A stretch of DNA of 64,000 nucleotides from an uncultured Paracoccaceae bacterium (lineage in GTDB: Bacteria > Pseudomonadota > Alphaproteobacteria > Rhodobacterales > Rhodobacteraceae), in assembly GCA_947494445.1 (NCBI GenBank), contig CANLVD010000007.1, positions 1-64,000 of the forward strand. The letters run 5' to 3'. Of the stretch, positions 8,405-17,473 are shown in pieces; within the stretch, counting starts at the first letter, position 1, and each line of letters starts with the position of its first letter. The translations under genes and the position numbers were made by a program. Below the pieces are notes generated by a model. That model did not search any database. It was not told the origin of the DNA and saw nothing but the letters and a program-made list of their open reading frames with translations.

Positions 8405-11017
8405 ATGAGTTCGGATGCTCAAGCTCAGACCGGTGCCCAGGTCGTGGACAGTGATCTAGACGACATCGTCGCCGACAGTGATACCGGAGGTCGCGCGCCA
8501 CAGGATGCCTTTGGCAAGAACGCTCTTTGGTACATCCCTCTGGTCTGGTCGCTGTACCAGCTTTGGATCGCCTCCCCTCTGCCGTTTATCCTTGGCGTCG
8601 GTGTCTGGAATGATACCCAGACCCGTGCAATCCATCTGGGATTTGCAGTCCTGCTCGCTTTCATCGCGTTTCCAGCCACCAAGTCCAGCCCGCGAGACCG
8701 CATCCCTGCGCTGACATGGGTGATCGCCATCGTGGCGGCAGCGGCGGCTTCCTACCAATGGTATGCCTATTCGGGCGTGGCCGCGCGCACCGGCGCGCCG
8801 AGCCAGATCGACGTGTGGGTGTCCATTGCGGGCATCATCCTGCTGCTTGAGGCTGCGCGCCGGTCGCTTGGCTTCCCGCTGATGGCAGTGGCGCTGTTCT
8901 TCTTGGGCTATGTCTTCTTCGGCTCATCCTCCTTCCTGCCTGAAGTGGTGCAATGGAAAGGGGCATCGCTCAACAAGGCCATGAGCCATATGTGGCTGAC
9001 CACCGAAGGGGTCTTCGGTGTGGCTCTGGGTGTATCCAGCGGCTTTGTGTTCCTGTTCGTACTTTTTGGCGCACTGCTCAATCAGGCGGGCGCGGGCAAC
9101 TATTTCCTTAAACTGGCCTTTGCGGCTCTGGGGCACCTGCGCGGTGGACCGGCCAAGGCTGCCGTGATCGCCTCGGCGGCGACCGGTCTGATTTCAGGCT
9201 CTTCGATTGCCAATGTGGTGACCACCGGGACTTTCACCATTCCGCTGATGAAAAAGGTGGGTTTCCCACCGGCCAAGGCGGGCGCGGTTGAGGTCTCCTC
9301 CTCGATCAACGGTGTTCTGACGCCGCCTGTGATGGGGGCCGTGGCCTTTCTGATGACCGAATACGTCGGCATTTCCTATGTGGAAGTGGTCAAGACGGCG
9401 ATCGTGCCTGCTGCGATTTCCTATGTCGCGCTGGTCTACATCGTGCACCTGGAGGCCCTGAAAATGGGCATGACCGGCACCAGCCGGATGAACCCGATCA
9501 AGTTCATTCTTGGCGCAATCTTCATCATCGCGATTTCCATCGTCATCGCAGGCGGCACCCTGTTCCTGTGCGGCGTGATCGTGGATGCGGCGCAAAGCGC
9601 CTTTGGCGGGGCTTCGACCATGGTCATGGTGGGCGTAATGGCAGTGGCCTATATCGCCGCCGTGCGTTTTGCCGCCAAAGGGCCGGATCTTGAGTTGAGC
9701 ATCGAGTCGATGGAAAGTCTTCCGCCGACCAAGGAGATCTTCAAGACCGGCATCCATTACCTGCTGCCGATCCTCTTGCTGATGTATCTGCTGATGATCG
9801 AACGCAAGTCACCCGGTCTGTCGGCCTTCTGGTCGACGGTCTTCATGCTGTTGATCCTGCTCACCCAGAACCCTCTGAAAGCGATGTTCCGCGGAGAAGG
9901 CAACATCGGGGCCGAGATAAAGCAGGGCCTGTCGGATATTGCCGAAGGTCTGATCATCGGCGCACGCAACATGATCGGTCTTGCCGCCGCCATGGGTGTT
10001 GCGGGCATCATCGTAGGTGCCGTGACGCTGACCGGCATCGGTCAGGTGATGGCAGAATTCGTGGAGTTCCTGTCCGGTGGCAACCTGCTGGCCATGCTGT
10101 TCTTCGTGGCTGTCATTTCCATCGTGCTGGGCATGGGCTTGCCGACCACTGCCAACTACATCGTGGTCTCCTCGCTGATGGCCGGCGTGGTAGTCGAACT
10201 TGGTGCGCAGTCGGGACTGATCGTGCCGCTGGTCGCGGTTCACATGTTCGTCTTCTACTTCGGGATCATGGCGGATGTGACGCCTCCAGTGGGGCTGGCG
10301 AGTTTTGCCGCCGCCGCGATCTCGAAAGGGGATCCGCTGAAAACCGGATTCCAGGCGTTCTTCTACTCGATCCGCACAGCGCTTCTGCCGTTCCTGTTCA
10401 TCTTCAACACGGATTTGTTGTTGATCGATGTTGGTCCGGTAAAAGCTGTGTTCGTCTTCATTGTGGCCCTCATTGCGATGCTGCTCTTTGCGGCAGGCAC
10501 GATGAATTACTTCCTTGTGAAGTCGCGAATTTGGGAAAGCGCTGCACTTCTTGTCTGTGCATTCACTCTCTTCCAACCGGGGTATTTCCTCAACCAACTG
10601 GCGCCTGAGTTCGAAGCGCGACCGGGCAGTGAGTTGTTCTCTATGGCCGAGGCCGCGGACAGCGATACCTCGCTCAGGGTCCGGCTTGTGGGTGAAAACC
10701 TGAACGGCGATATGGTCGATGCGCGGTACTTGCTGCCACTGGGCGAGAAGGGCGCCTCGGGTGAGGAACGCCTCTTCAACGGCGCGGGCATCGAATTCCG
10801 GGACGAAGACGGATCTCTGTTTGTGGACAACCTGAACTTCGGTGGTCCGGCTGAGCAACTGGGCATCGATTTCGACTGGGAATTGCAGGAGCTTGACGTG
10901 AAGGCCGACCGAATGCCCAAGGAAGTGTTCTACCTGCCTGCGCTTGCATTGTTGGGGTTGATCGTCTTCCTGCAAATGGGCCGGAAACGCAAAGAGGAAG
11001 AAGGAGCCATGGCATGA
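8405..11017 (+). CDS. TRAP transporter permease, fused DctQM type, with C-terminal DUF3394-like tail
   Basis: This 870-residue, strongly hydrophobic protein fuses the small (DctQ-like, about residues 40-170) and large (DctM-like, about 175-690) TRAP membrane subunits, as is usual for TAXI systems. Family-like segments are ATGLISGSSIANVVTTGTFTIPLMKKVG, GVLTPPVMGAVAFLM and LGMGLPTTANYIVV. A C-terminal soluble stretch (about 730-850, before a last membrane helix) resembles DUF3394. Na+- or H+-driven uptake of the solute held by the upstream binding protein is expected. The gene follows GAGGGG and overlaps the UspA gene by ATGA. Confidence 0.9.
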   Translation: MSSDAQAQTGAQVVDSDLDDIVADSDTGGRAPQDAFGKNALWYIPLVWSLYQLWIASPLPFILGVGVWNDTQTRAIHLGFAVLLAFIAFPATKSSPRDRIPALTWVIAIVAAAAASYQWYAYSGVAARTGAPSQIDVWVSIAGIILLLEAARRSLGFPLMAVALFFLGYVFFGSSSFLPEVVQWKGASLNKAMSHMWLTTEGVFGVALGVSSGFVFLFVLFGALLNQAGAGNYFLKLAFAALGHLRGGPAKAAVIASAATGLISGSSIANVVTTGTFTIPLMKKVGFPPAKAGAVEVSSSINGVLTPPVMGAVAFLMTEYVGISYVEVVKTAIVPAAISYVALVYIVHLEALKMGMTGTSRMNPIKFILGAIFIIAISIVIAGGTLFLCGVIVDAAQSAFGGASTMVMVGVMAVAYIAAVRFAAKGPDLELSIESMESLPPTKEIFKTGIHYLLPILLLMYLLMIERKSPGLSAFWSTVFMLLILLTQNPLKAMFRGEGNIGAEIKQGLSDIAEGLIIGARNMIGLAAAMGVAGIIVGAVTLTGIGQVMAEFVEFLSGGNLLAMLFFVAVISIVLGMGLPTTANYIVVSSLMAGVVVELGAQSGLIVPLVAVHMFVFYFGIMADVTPPVGLASFAAAAISKGDPLKTGFQAFFYSIRTALLPFLFIFNTDLLLIDVGPVKAVFVFIVALIAMLLFAAGTMNYFLVKSRIWESAALLVCAFTLFQPGYFLNQLAPEFEARPGSELFSMAEAADSDTSLRVRLVGENLNGDMVDARYLLPLGEKGASGEERLFNGAGIEFRDEDGSLFVDNLNFGGPAEQLGIDFDWELQELDVKADRMPKEVFYLPALALLGLIVFLQMGRKRKEEEGAMA

Positions 11018-11442
11018 GCAGGCAAATCCTTTGCGCCATAGATCTTGCACATAAAGACATGGCGCGTGCGATTGTGGATCGCGGTGCGGAACTGGCCGGA
11101 CTGGACGGTGCTGCGCTCAGCATCATGACAGTGGTGCCTGACTACGGCATGACCATCGTCGGATCGTATTTCGAGGATGGAACTCTGAAAAAGGCGATTG
11201 CAGCGGCAGATGAGCAGTTGCACGCCTTTGTGGACGAGGTGCTGCCGGGCCACGGGAAGGTACAGCATATCACAGCGACCGGCTCGGTCTATGAAGAGGT
11301 GCTGAAAGCCGCTGATGCCTGTGGCGCGCATCTGATCCTGATCGGGGCCAACCGCCCTGATCTGGCTGATCAGATGATGGGCCCGAATGCTGCGCGCGTG
11401 GCACGACATGCCAATGTGTCCGTGATGATTGTGCGCGCTTAA
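11014..11442 (+). CDS. Universal stress protein (UspA family), TRAP-linked
   Basis: The 142-residue single Usp domain has the ATP-binding signature near its end (LILIGANRPDLADQMMGPNAARVARHANVSVMIVRA, matching G-2x-G-9x-G(S/A/N)). Its start overlaps the permease stop (ATGA), showing translational coupling. In Halomonas the equivalent TeaD binds ATP and tunes the TeaABC ectoine TRAP transporter, so a role in adjusting this transporter is the natural inference. Confidence 0.87.
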   Translation: MSRQILCAIDLAHKDMARAIVDRGAELAGLDGAALSIMTVVPDYGMTIVGSYFEDGTLKKAIAAADEQLHAFVDEVLPGHGKVQHITATGSVYEEVLKAADACGAHLILIGANRPDLADQMMGPNAARVARHANVSVMIVRA

Positions 11443-11477
11443 TCGCTCCTGATCAACGAACTGTCCCAGATGTCGCT

Positions 11478-12641
11478 TCAGGCCTGCTGGCGTTTGTGCA
11501 GGGCGGCTATTTTACCTGCAAAGACATCTTGGCTCAGCCCGTCGGAAAGGGCCTTGGCCATCATCTCGGCCTGAGTCTGTGGCGCAAGGCCGCCCACGGG
11601 TGGATCCCGGTCCAGATTGGTCGGGAAGGCATAACCCTCGGCACTTGCGGCGATCACATTGGAAACCGCGTCTGCGCTGAAGTCAGACCCCTGCAGATGC
11701 GGGTAAAGGGCTGAGACCATGCGCGCTCGGTTCACGGTTTCCATCGCCCGACCAAAGGCTGAGGAGACCTGAAGCAGATTGGCCATCCGGTAGATGTCTT
11801 TCGAGACGTTGTTGCCCGCCCCATGCATCACGGCTGGATTGAAGAACACCGCATCCCCTTTGGACAGCGGCAGTTGTACGTGATGCCGGGCAAAATAATC
11901 CTGATACTCGGGTCGACCAAAGGCGAGATAGCCTTCGAAGAAGTTCTGCGAATAGGGCAGGTACAGCGTCGGGCCGCTTTCCAGCGGCATGTCGCAATGA
12001 GCAACCGCGCCTTGCAGGGTCAACACTGGCGAGATGCGGTGGATATGAGCAGGATAGGCGCTCATCTGCTCTGGCGACATGAAGCCCAGATGGTAGTCAC
12101 GATGGGCCGTCTGGGCCGTGCCGCCGGGATTGACCCGGTTGACCTGAGCAGTCATCTGATAGCCACGTCCCAGCCATGCAAAAGCAGCCATGGCCAGCGC
12201 ATCCGATGCATAATACTGCGCGAAGTTCGCAGGATCGGCGAGGCAGTGCTTTTCCAGCGCGTTCCAGACACGGTCATTGCTGCCCGGCTTGGCAAAATGG
12301 TCACCGGCCCCAGCACCGCCGTCCCGCTCGGAATTGATGATCTCGTCAAATACATCCGTTGCGCGGTCGAGTACGCCTGCATCTGGCACAGCGCCTTTGA
12401 TCACGATCACGCCCGGGCCGCTGTCAAAGGCGCGGACCCATTCGGCCATCAAATCACGACGCGAAACAGGGTCCTTGGCGGATCTGCGAACCTGTTCGCC
12501 ATCATAAACCAGCGTATTGCGTTCCACATTTGCGCAAAGGGGCCAGTCTGCGGGATCGGTTTCGCGCGACACTTGTGCCTTGAACGTCTCGAAGTCGCCA
12601 CTGTCGGGGGACAGCCAGATGGGGGTGTCTTTGATGGTCAT
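11478..12641 (-). CDS. Phytanoyl-CoA dioxygenase (PhyH) family Fe(II)/2-oxoglutarate oxygenase
   Basis: The 387-residue protein carries a double-stranded beta-helix oxygenase core. The metal facial triad is visible as HRDYH (about residues 179-183) and the distal His in VMHGAGNN (about 274). A nearby YRMANLLQ arginine is suited to bind 2-oxoglutarate. PhyH enzymes hydroxylate small molecules, including quaternary amines, ectoine and phosphonates. It is the last gene of a four-gene minus-strand operon, 30 bases after the phosphohydrolase/sulfatase-like gene, and is convergent with the TRAP-UspA unit. The substrate is unknown. Confidence 0.82.
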   Translation of the reverse strand: MTIKDTPIWLSPDSGDFETFKAQVSRETDPADWPLCANVERNTLVYDGEQVRRSAKDPVSRRDLMAEWVRAFDSGPGVIVIKGAVPDAGVLDRATDVFDEIINSERDGGAGAGDHFAKPGSNDRVWNALEKHCLADPANFAQYYASDALAMAAFAWLGRGYQMTAQVNRVNPGGTAQTAHRDYHLGFMSPEQMSAYPAHIHRISPVLTLQGAVAHCDMPLESGPTLYLPYSQNFFEGYLAFGRPEYQDYFARHHVQLPLSKGDAVFFNPAVMHGAGNNVSKDIYRMANLLQVSSAFGRAMETVNRARMVSALYPHLQGSDFSADAVSNVIAASAEGYAFPTNLDRDPPVGGLAPQTQAEMMAKALSDGLSQDVFAGKIAALHKRQQA

Positions 12642-12671
12642 GATGCCGTCTTTCTGTTCGGTCTTGCCAGC

Positions 12672-14108
12672 CTAGTGCAAACGTGCTGCGTTTTGCAGCC
12701 TGTGTGACAGGAGCTGGTTGGTAAGGGTCTGCGTAAGCTCTGCATTGGTCCCAGCCAGATTAATCGTGCAATACGGGTCTTCAACTGTATCAAAGAGCAT
12801 CGGCGGCTGGCCGCCCGCAAAAACCGCCAGCCTGTGGGTCGCGGTCTGCAATACGCAGGCGCGGCAAGCCTCGGCCTTTTGATCCCAAGCGACCTCGAAC
12901 CGGCCACTGCTGTCAGGCTTGCCCAGTTCCAGTTCGGTCATGGCGACACTGTCGGGTGAAAGACTGTCCAGCGACTGCCCGTCCATCTGCACTGGCACCT
13001 TGCCGCCGAGCTTGCCGAGCAGTGTGGGCACAGAATCAATGGTGCGTGAAACCGTATCGACATGACCGGGTGCGATCCCCGGACCCGAGAGCATCATCGG
13101 CACATGGGACGCCTGATGGAACATGGTCTGCTTGCCCCAGAGCCCCAGATCACCCAGCATCTCGCCATGATCGGCGGTCAGAGCCAGAAGCGTGGTGTCG
13201 GTTTGGCCGGTGTCATCAAGCCAGGTCAAAATGCGCCCGATGTGGTGGTCCACTTCGGCCACCAGTCCGAGATAGCTGGCGCGGGTCAGGGCGATCTGAT
13301 CGACGCTCAGGCGGGTTTGGTCGCCGTTGAATCCCCAGAACATGCCCGTCTCGGACGGGCCGGAATGGAAGGCATCAAAGAATGGATGATCGAAGGGCGC
13401 GACAGGCATCGGCATGTCTGCTGGCGTGAACATATCATTGTAGGGAGCAGGTGCGACATAAGGTGGATGCGGGCGGATGTAGGTAACGAAGGCGGACCAA
13501 GGGTGCGATTTGCGCACATCCAGTTGGCCCAACACCCGGTCGGTCAGAAAGGCGGTGTCGCTGTCTTCAGCCCGGTAAAGCGTGGACTGACCCGGTATCC
13601 CGTCCTTGGGACGATAGACCTCGCCAAACTCGGGCGTCTGGGCATCAGGAACGTCATAGCCTTTCGCGCGCAGATGCGAGAGCCACGTCCATGCCTCGTC
13701 CCGCATCTCAAGCACTTCGGTGAAGCCCGGCAGGGGGTGCGTATATTGACCCAGTGCCGGATCGGCAGGCGCGCGTTCATCGGGATCGGGCTGGGTATCG
13801 GTGTAGCCAAAAAGAAGCGGCTCCCGTCCCAGTTTGCGCAACTCCGAGGCCAGCGTGGGATGGTGCCGCGACAGAGGCGTGCCATTGCGCACCGCCCGGT
13901 GGTTCATGGCGTATTGCCCGGTCAAAAGAGACGCGCGAGACGGGCCGCAGGGTACAGTCACGGTATGATGATTGCGATAGACCTGCGACCGCGCTGCCAG
14001 ACGGTCAAGATTGGGCGTGGGCACAAGAGAGGCGAGAGCACCATGCAGCAGATCAGCGCGAAACTGGTCGACAACGATGATCAGAAGGTTGCGCGGCTGT
14101 GTGGTCAT
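12672..14108 (-). CDS. Sulfatase-superfamily hydrolase, resembling phosphonate monoester hydrolase
   Basis: The 478-residue enzyme shows the sulfatase metal site (VVDQFRAD near the N-terminus; ADHGEMLGD in the C-terminal half). It also has the C-x-P-S-R signature (VPCGPSRASLLTG, about residues 52-64), whose Cys becomes formylglycine. The wider segment with YAMNHRAVRNGTPL and YIRPHPPYVAPAPYNDMF reads like the rhizobial phosphonate monoester hydrolase family more than choline sulfatase. It could cleave phosphonate monoesters, phosphodiesters or sulfate esters; these enzymes are promiscuous. The neighbours are a PhyH oxygenase, a TIM-barrel isomerase and a hydroxyacid dehydrogenase. No formylglycine-generating enzyme is in the window. 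Confidence 0.82.
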   Translation of the reverse strand: MTTQPRNLLIIVVDQFRADLLHGALASLVPTPNLDRLAARSQVYRNHHTVTVPCGPSRASLLTGQYAMNHRAVRNGTPLSRHHPTLASELRKLGREPLLFGYTDTQPDPDERAPADPALGQYTHPLPGFTEVLEMRDEAWTWLSHLRAKGYDVPDAQTPEFGEVYRPKDGIPGQSTLYRAEDSDTAFLTDRVLGQLDVRKSHPWSAFVTYIRPHPPYVAPAPYNDMFTPADMPMPVAPFDHPFFDAFHSGPSETGMFWGFNGDQTRLSVDQIALTRASYLGLVAEVDHHIGRILTWLDDTGQTDTTLLALTADHGEMLGDLGLWGKQTMFHQASHVPMMLSGPGIAPGHVDTVSRTIDSVPTLLGKLGGKVPVQMDGQSLDSLSPDSVAMTELELGKPDSSGRFEVAWDQKAEACRACVLQTATHRLAVFAGGQPPMLFDTVEDPYCTINLAGTNAELTQTLTNQLLSHRLQNAARLH

Positions 14109-14171
14109 GAACGCGGTCCTTTGGCTGTGATCAACCGGTTTGTGATGCCCGGATCAGACGACACTATCATG

Positions 14172-15035
14172 TCACCCGAAGAGCGTTTTGAAAGTACCAA
14201 TGCATTTGCGGAACCCCGCCTCAAAATCGCCGTTCCCGGGGTGATAAACAGATTCGAGACTGATGACACCCTGATATGCATCCTGCCGCAGTGCATCGGC
14301 CAGCGGAGCAAACAAGGGGCCAAGCTGACCCTTGCCCATCTCACGGACCTCCAACGTGGCACGTGGCGTGTCGACCTGCACGTCCTTGATATGAATATGG
14401 CCAAGATAGCCATCGCTCAACGCGTCATAGCCGTCAGGAAAGGCCAGTTCGTGACACCAGCAATTGTTGGCCGGATCCCAAAGCACTTTTAGCGCGTCCT
14501 TGGCGTCCAGTTCATCAATCAGCTTGCGGGCCGTGTAATTGGAATTGACCATGGTGCCGTTACCTGTCTCGACCACCAATGTGATGCCCTCGCTTCGGGC
14601 AAGCTCGACCGCGGGTGCGATCATCGGGGCCATCGTGTCCCACGCACCATGGGCCACGTTCCACGTCTCAGCCCCGTTCTTGCCCCAGAGGATCTGCTCT
14701 TTCTTCTGGGTCATGATCCGCACCAGAGGGGAGCCAACCTCATGGGCCATCCCGATCACCCGTTTGAGGGCATCCATATGCTTGAGATGCAGCGCATCGC
14801 CGGGCCTGTTGGCCGAGGTCATGCCGGCAAAGATGTGACGTGACAGGCAGGAAACGGGTTTCCCGCGGTCGCGCAGCAGGCGGTCGATACGGTAGATTTC
14901 CTCGCCCGTGTGGTCACCCACTTCAGCATCGCCGACAAACTGCAATTCAGCGAAAGTGAGGTCAAACTCATCCATCACGTCCACAGCATGTGCAAGATCG
15001 CGGCTGATCCCGTCGGTGATGACGCCAAGCTTCAT
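14172..15035 (-). CDS. Sugar phosphate isomerase/epimerase-like TIM barrel (AP endonuclease 2 family)
   Basis: The 287-residue protein has the xylose-isomerase-like barrel. It begins MKLGVITDGIS. Candidate metal ligands appear in order: VVETGNG (Glu, about residue 156), VLWDPANN (Asp, about 189), HIHIKD (His) and SLESVYHPGNGDF (Glu, about 264). Such proteins isomerise or epimerise sugars and hydroxyacids. The start overlaps the stop of the upstream dehydrogenase (ATGA), so the two are translated together. The substrate is not recognisable. Confidence 0.8.
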   Translation of the reverse strand: MKLGVITDGISRDLAHAVDVMDEFDLTFAELQFVGDAEVGDHTGEEIYRIDRLLRDRGKPVSCLSRHIFAGMTSANRPGDALHLKHMDALKRVIGMAHEVGSPLVRIMTQKKEQILWGKNGAETWNVAHGAWDTMAPMIAPAVELARSEGITLVVETGNGTMVNSNYTARKLIDELDAKDALKVLWDPANNCWCHELAFPDGYDALSDGYLGHIHIKDVQVDTPRATLEVREMGKGQLGPLFAPLADALRQDAYQGVISLESVYHPGNGDFEAGFRKCIGTFKTLFG

Positions 15036-15934
15036 TTCGCACCATCCCTGTGCAGTTCAGCGCCGATGATCTCTTCAATCACGCGGGTGCAGACCCAGTT
15101 GTCTCCGTCTGGGTATTTTGTTCGTCCGGCGTGAAAGATCTGCATGGCGGCGGCAGCCGTGTGCAAGGGCACGCCCAACTCCTCTCCCAGCCCCATGGAT
15201 ATGGTCAGGTCCTTGTGCATGGTGTTGATGTGGCTGCCGGTGCCTTGAAACTGCCGGTCGATGATCTTTTCCAGAGCGTTGTTCACAACACCGCAGCCCG
15301 CGCTTGAAGTGGAGAAGACATCAAGGATCACCTGCCCGGGAACACCTGCCTTGGCGGCGAGTGCCGCAGCCTCGAACGTTGCTGAAAACTGCGCGCCAAT
15401 CAGCGATTGCAGGCAGGCCTTGACGGTCTGGCCCTCGCCGGGACTTGTGCCGACCCGGTGGATGGTGGCCGATACCGCCTCCATCACATTGCGGTTGGCA
15501 TCGAGCACCTGACCGGGCGCTGCTGCCATCATGGTCAGCGTACCGCCCTGCGCACCGGGAAAGCCGCCTGAGACCGGAGTGTCGATCAGATGGATGTCAT
15601 GGCCTTCAAGTCGTGCGCCGATCTCGCGGGCTTCATGCGGTTTGATCGTGGCCGTCAGAAGGATTGTGCTGCCCGGCGACAGGGTTGTCAGAAGGCCGTC
15701 ATCGCCGAAAATGACCTCTTCGACCTCGCTGCCCTTCATGACCATGATAAAGACGGCGTCTGCTGAGCGGCCGACTTCGGCCGGGCTGTTGGCCGGGGTG
15801 CCGCCCATTGCGATGAAATCGTCCATCCGATGCTCCAGCAGATCGATGCCGGTGACCGCAAATCCATTTGCGATCAGGTTGCGCGCCAGTCCTGATCCCA
15901 TATCACCAATGCCGATGATGCCTGCTGTTTTCAT
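15032..15934 (-). CDS. NAD(P)-dependent 3-hydroxyacid dehydrogenase (6-phosphogluconate/3-hydroxyisobutyrate family)
   Basis: ATG 15934 gives 300 residues and is preceded by GGGAGGATC, an almost ideal ribosome site. The protein shows the Rossmann motif IIGIGDMGSGLARNLIANG, the substrate-binding DTPVSGGFPGAQGGTL (about residue 120) and the catalytic Lys in GQTVKACLQSLIGA (about 170). Family members reduce tartronate semialdehyde or oxidise 3-hydroxyisobutyrate and similar acids. It is first in the dehydrogenase-isomerase-hydrolase-PhyH operon, suggesting the operon funnels a C3/C4 hydroxyacid into central metabolism. Confidence 0.86.
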   Translation of the reverse strand: MKTAGIIGIGDMGSGLARNLIANGFAVTGIDLLEHRMDDFIAMGGTPANSPAEVGRSADAVFIMVMKGSEVEEVIFGDDGLLTTLSPGSTILLTATIKPHEAREIGARLEGHDIHLIDTPVSGGFPGAQGGTLTMMAAAPGQVLDANRNVMEAVSATIHRVGTSPGEGQTVKACLQSLIGAQFSATFEAAALAAKAGVPGQVILDVFSTSSAGCGVVNNALEKIIDRQFQGTGSHINTMHKDLTISMGLGEELGVPLHTAAAAMQIFHAGRTKYPDGDNWVCTRVIEEIIGAELHRDGAK

Positions 15935-16012
15935 GTTGATCCTCCCAACGCCGGTGTTGCGGCCTGCCAGTTTTCGCATGAGGTCCCATGCGGGTGTGTC
16001 GGGGGTTTCACG

Positions 16013-16032
16013 CGCCGCCCAAAGGGGCGGCG
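16013..16032. other. GC hairpin in the divergent intergenic region
   Basis: CGCCGCCC-AAAG-GGGCGGCG is a perfect 8-bp stem with a 4-nt loop in the 240-base gap 15935-16174 between the dehydrogenase and hydroxylase genes. It has no T-tract on either strand, so it is not a typical terminator. Nothing else is recognisable in the gap. Confidence 0.4.
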
Positions 16033-16174
16033 TCGGGCGGGTCCGGTAGACACCCTCTGCCCGGTTAGGTGCACCCGAGCAAAGCGCAGAGGCGGTTTTC
16101 TGTCCAGTGGTTTTTAGCCTTTCCGGGGCTCAAACCGACTGCTAGCCTTCGCGGGCTGAAACGAGGACGGGATC

Positions 16175-17152
16175 ATGAGCGAGACACCAGAGCGTTTGCC
16201 GGGCTGGAGCCACATGCCCGACGTCCCCCTCAAGGTCTCGCCATTCTTTGAATTTCCACTCAGACCGACGGCTATGCTGGGCTGGCTCTGGCACAGCTGG
16301 TTTCTGATCACAGAGCGTTTGATACTGGTCGCGTTGGCGTTTGCGACATGGGTTTGGCTGCAACCGGCGGTTCCGGCTGAATTCTCATTCGGCTGGATGA
16401 TTCAGATCTGGTTGCGCAACCTCGCCATCATGACCGTGGTCGCAGGCGGCTTGCACCTGTATTTCTACCGTTGGCGCGGGCAGGGGGACCGGCTGAAGTT
16501 CGATCCCCGACCTTTGATGGCCAATGGCAAGCAGTTCACTCTGGGTGGTCAGATCCGGGACAACATGTTCTGGACCCTGGCCAGCGGTGTCACGGTCTGG
16601 AGCCTGCTGGAAATCAGCCTGTTCTGGTTGCAGGCCCGTGGGATTGCGCCAGTGATGCAATGGTCCGACAGCCCGGTCTGGTTCACTGCGGTGTTCCTGC
16701 TGGTGCCGATCTGGGAAAGTTTCTGGTTCTACTGGATCCACAGGCTGCTGCACTGGCCGCCGCTTTACCGGTCGGTTCATTCGCTGCACCATCGCAACAT
16801 CAATGTCGGGCCGTGGTCGGGGCTGTCCATGCATCCGGTGGAACATGTTCTGTTTCTGGGTGGCGTTGTGATCTTCCTCGTGGTGCCTGCACACCCGGTG
16901 CATGTGATCTTTCTGTTGCAGTATTTCTGCCTGACCGCCGCGACCACCCATTCCGGGTTTGAGGGCGTGGTCATGGGAGACAAGAACCGGCTGAAGCTGG
17001 GGACCTTCCACCACCAGATGCATCACAGGTATTTTGAATGCAATTACGGCGGGCTTGAGGTGCCATGGGACAAGCTGTTTGGTTCCTTCCACGACGGCAC
17101 AATTGAGGCGAATGAACGCATGAAGGACCGGCGCAAGCGGATCATGGGCTAG
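16175..17152 (+). CDS. Sterol desaturase/fatty acid hydroxylase superfamily membrane protein
   Basis: The 325-residue integral membrane protein has four or more hydrophobic spans and the eight-histidine diiron motifs HRLLH, HSLHH and HHQMHH (about residues 192-205 and 284-289). These enzymes use O2 and a di-iron centre to hydroxylate or desaturate lipids. ATG 16175 follows GAGGACGG. The stop is shared with the convergent gene through the palindrome CTAG (17149-17152). The lipid substrate cannot be predicted. Confidence 0.85.
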   Translation: MSETPERLPGWSHMPDVPLKVSPFFEFPLRPTAMLGWLWHSWFLITERLILVALAFATWVWLQPAVPAEFSFGWMIQIWLRNLAIMTVVAGGLHLYFYRWRGQGDRLKFDPRPLMANGKQFTLGGQIRDNMFWTLASGVTVWSLLEISLFWLQARGIAPVMQWSDSPVWFTAVFLLVPIWESFWFYWIHRLLHWPPLYRSVHSLHHRNINVGPWSGLSMHPVEHVLFLGGVVIFLVVPAHPVHVIFLLQYFCLTAATTHSGFEGVVMGDKNRLKLGTFHHQMHHRYFECNYGGLEVPWDKLFGSFHDGTIEANERMKDRRKRIMG

Positions 17153-17472
17153 GTTTTCTCGAAGACGTAATGATACAACGTCACTGTCTCGAAGAACCGG
17201 TCATAAAACCCGGGCAACAGATCGCGGGAAGCATAGCGTGCCGGACTGGCAAGCCCCTCGGCCATTGCCGCCTGATCGGCATAGGTGATCGCAAGGATCA
17301 GCGGGATTTGCGGACCATTGGGGTCCTGCTCGGCTCCATAGAGGACCTCGACGGTCTCGGCTGACGCGAACTTGCGCCAGAGCGGGGCAAGTTCCGCCTC
17401 AACATAGGCACGCATCGCGGCTTCCTGCCCGGATTTGACCTGACCATCGAAGATCGCCATGCGGGTGATCAT
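17149..17472 (-). CDS. Small protein, possibly a ferredoxin-like alpha/beta-barrel dimer
   Basis: The 107-residue protein begins one base after the stop of the TPP-enzyme gene, with GAGGCGG upstream, so it is the last cistron of the six-gene operon. Its pattern (a beta start RMAIFDGQVKSG, then helix AAMRAYVEAELAPLWRKF, then strands) resembles Dabb/EthD/antibiotic-monooxygenase-like barrels. I do not recognise the family with certainty. ATG 17460 is an alternative start. Confidence 0.6.
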   Translation of the reverse strand: MITRMAIFDGQVKSGQEAAMRAYVEAELAPLWRKFASAETVEVLYGAEQDPNGPQIPLILAITYADQAAMAEGLASPARYASRDLLPGFYDRFFETVTLYHYVFEKT

Positions 17473-17473
17473 C

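Noticed and set aside
9809-11050. 413-residue His/Gln-rich frame antisense to the TRAP permease
   Set aside because: Its composition mirrors the opposite strand of hydrophobic codons; the permease is clearly real.
12672-14108. Choline sulfatase (betC)
   Set aside because: The segments after the CGPSR motif read like phosphonate monoester hydrolases, and there is no choline/betaine gene context.
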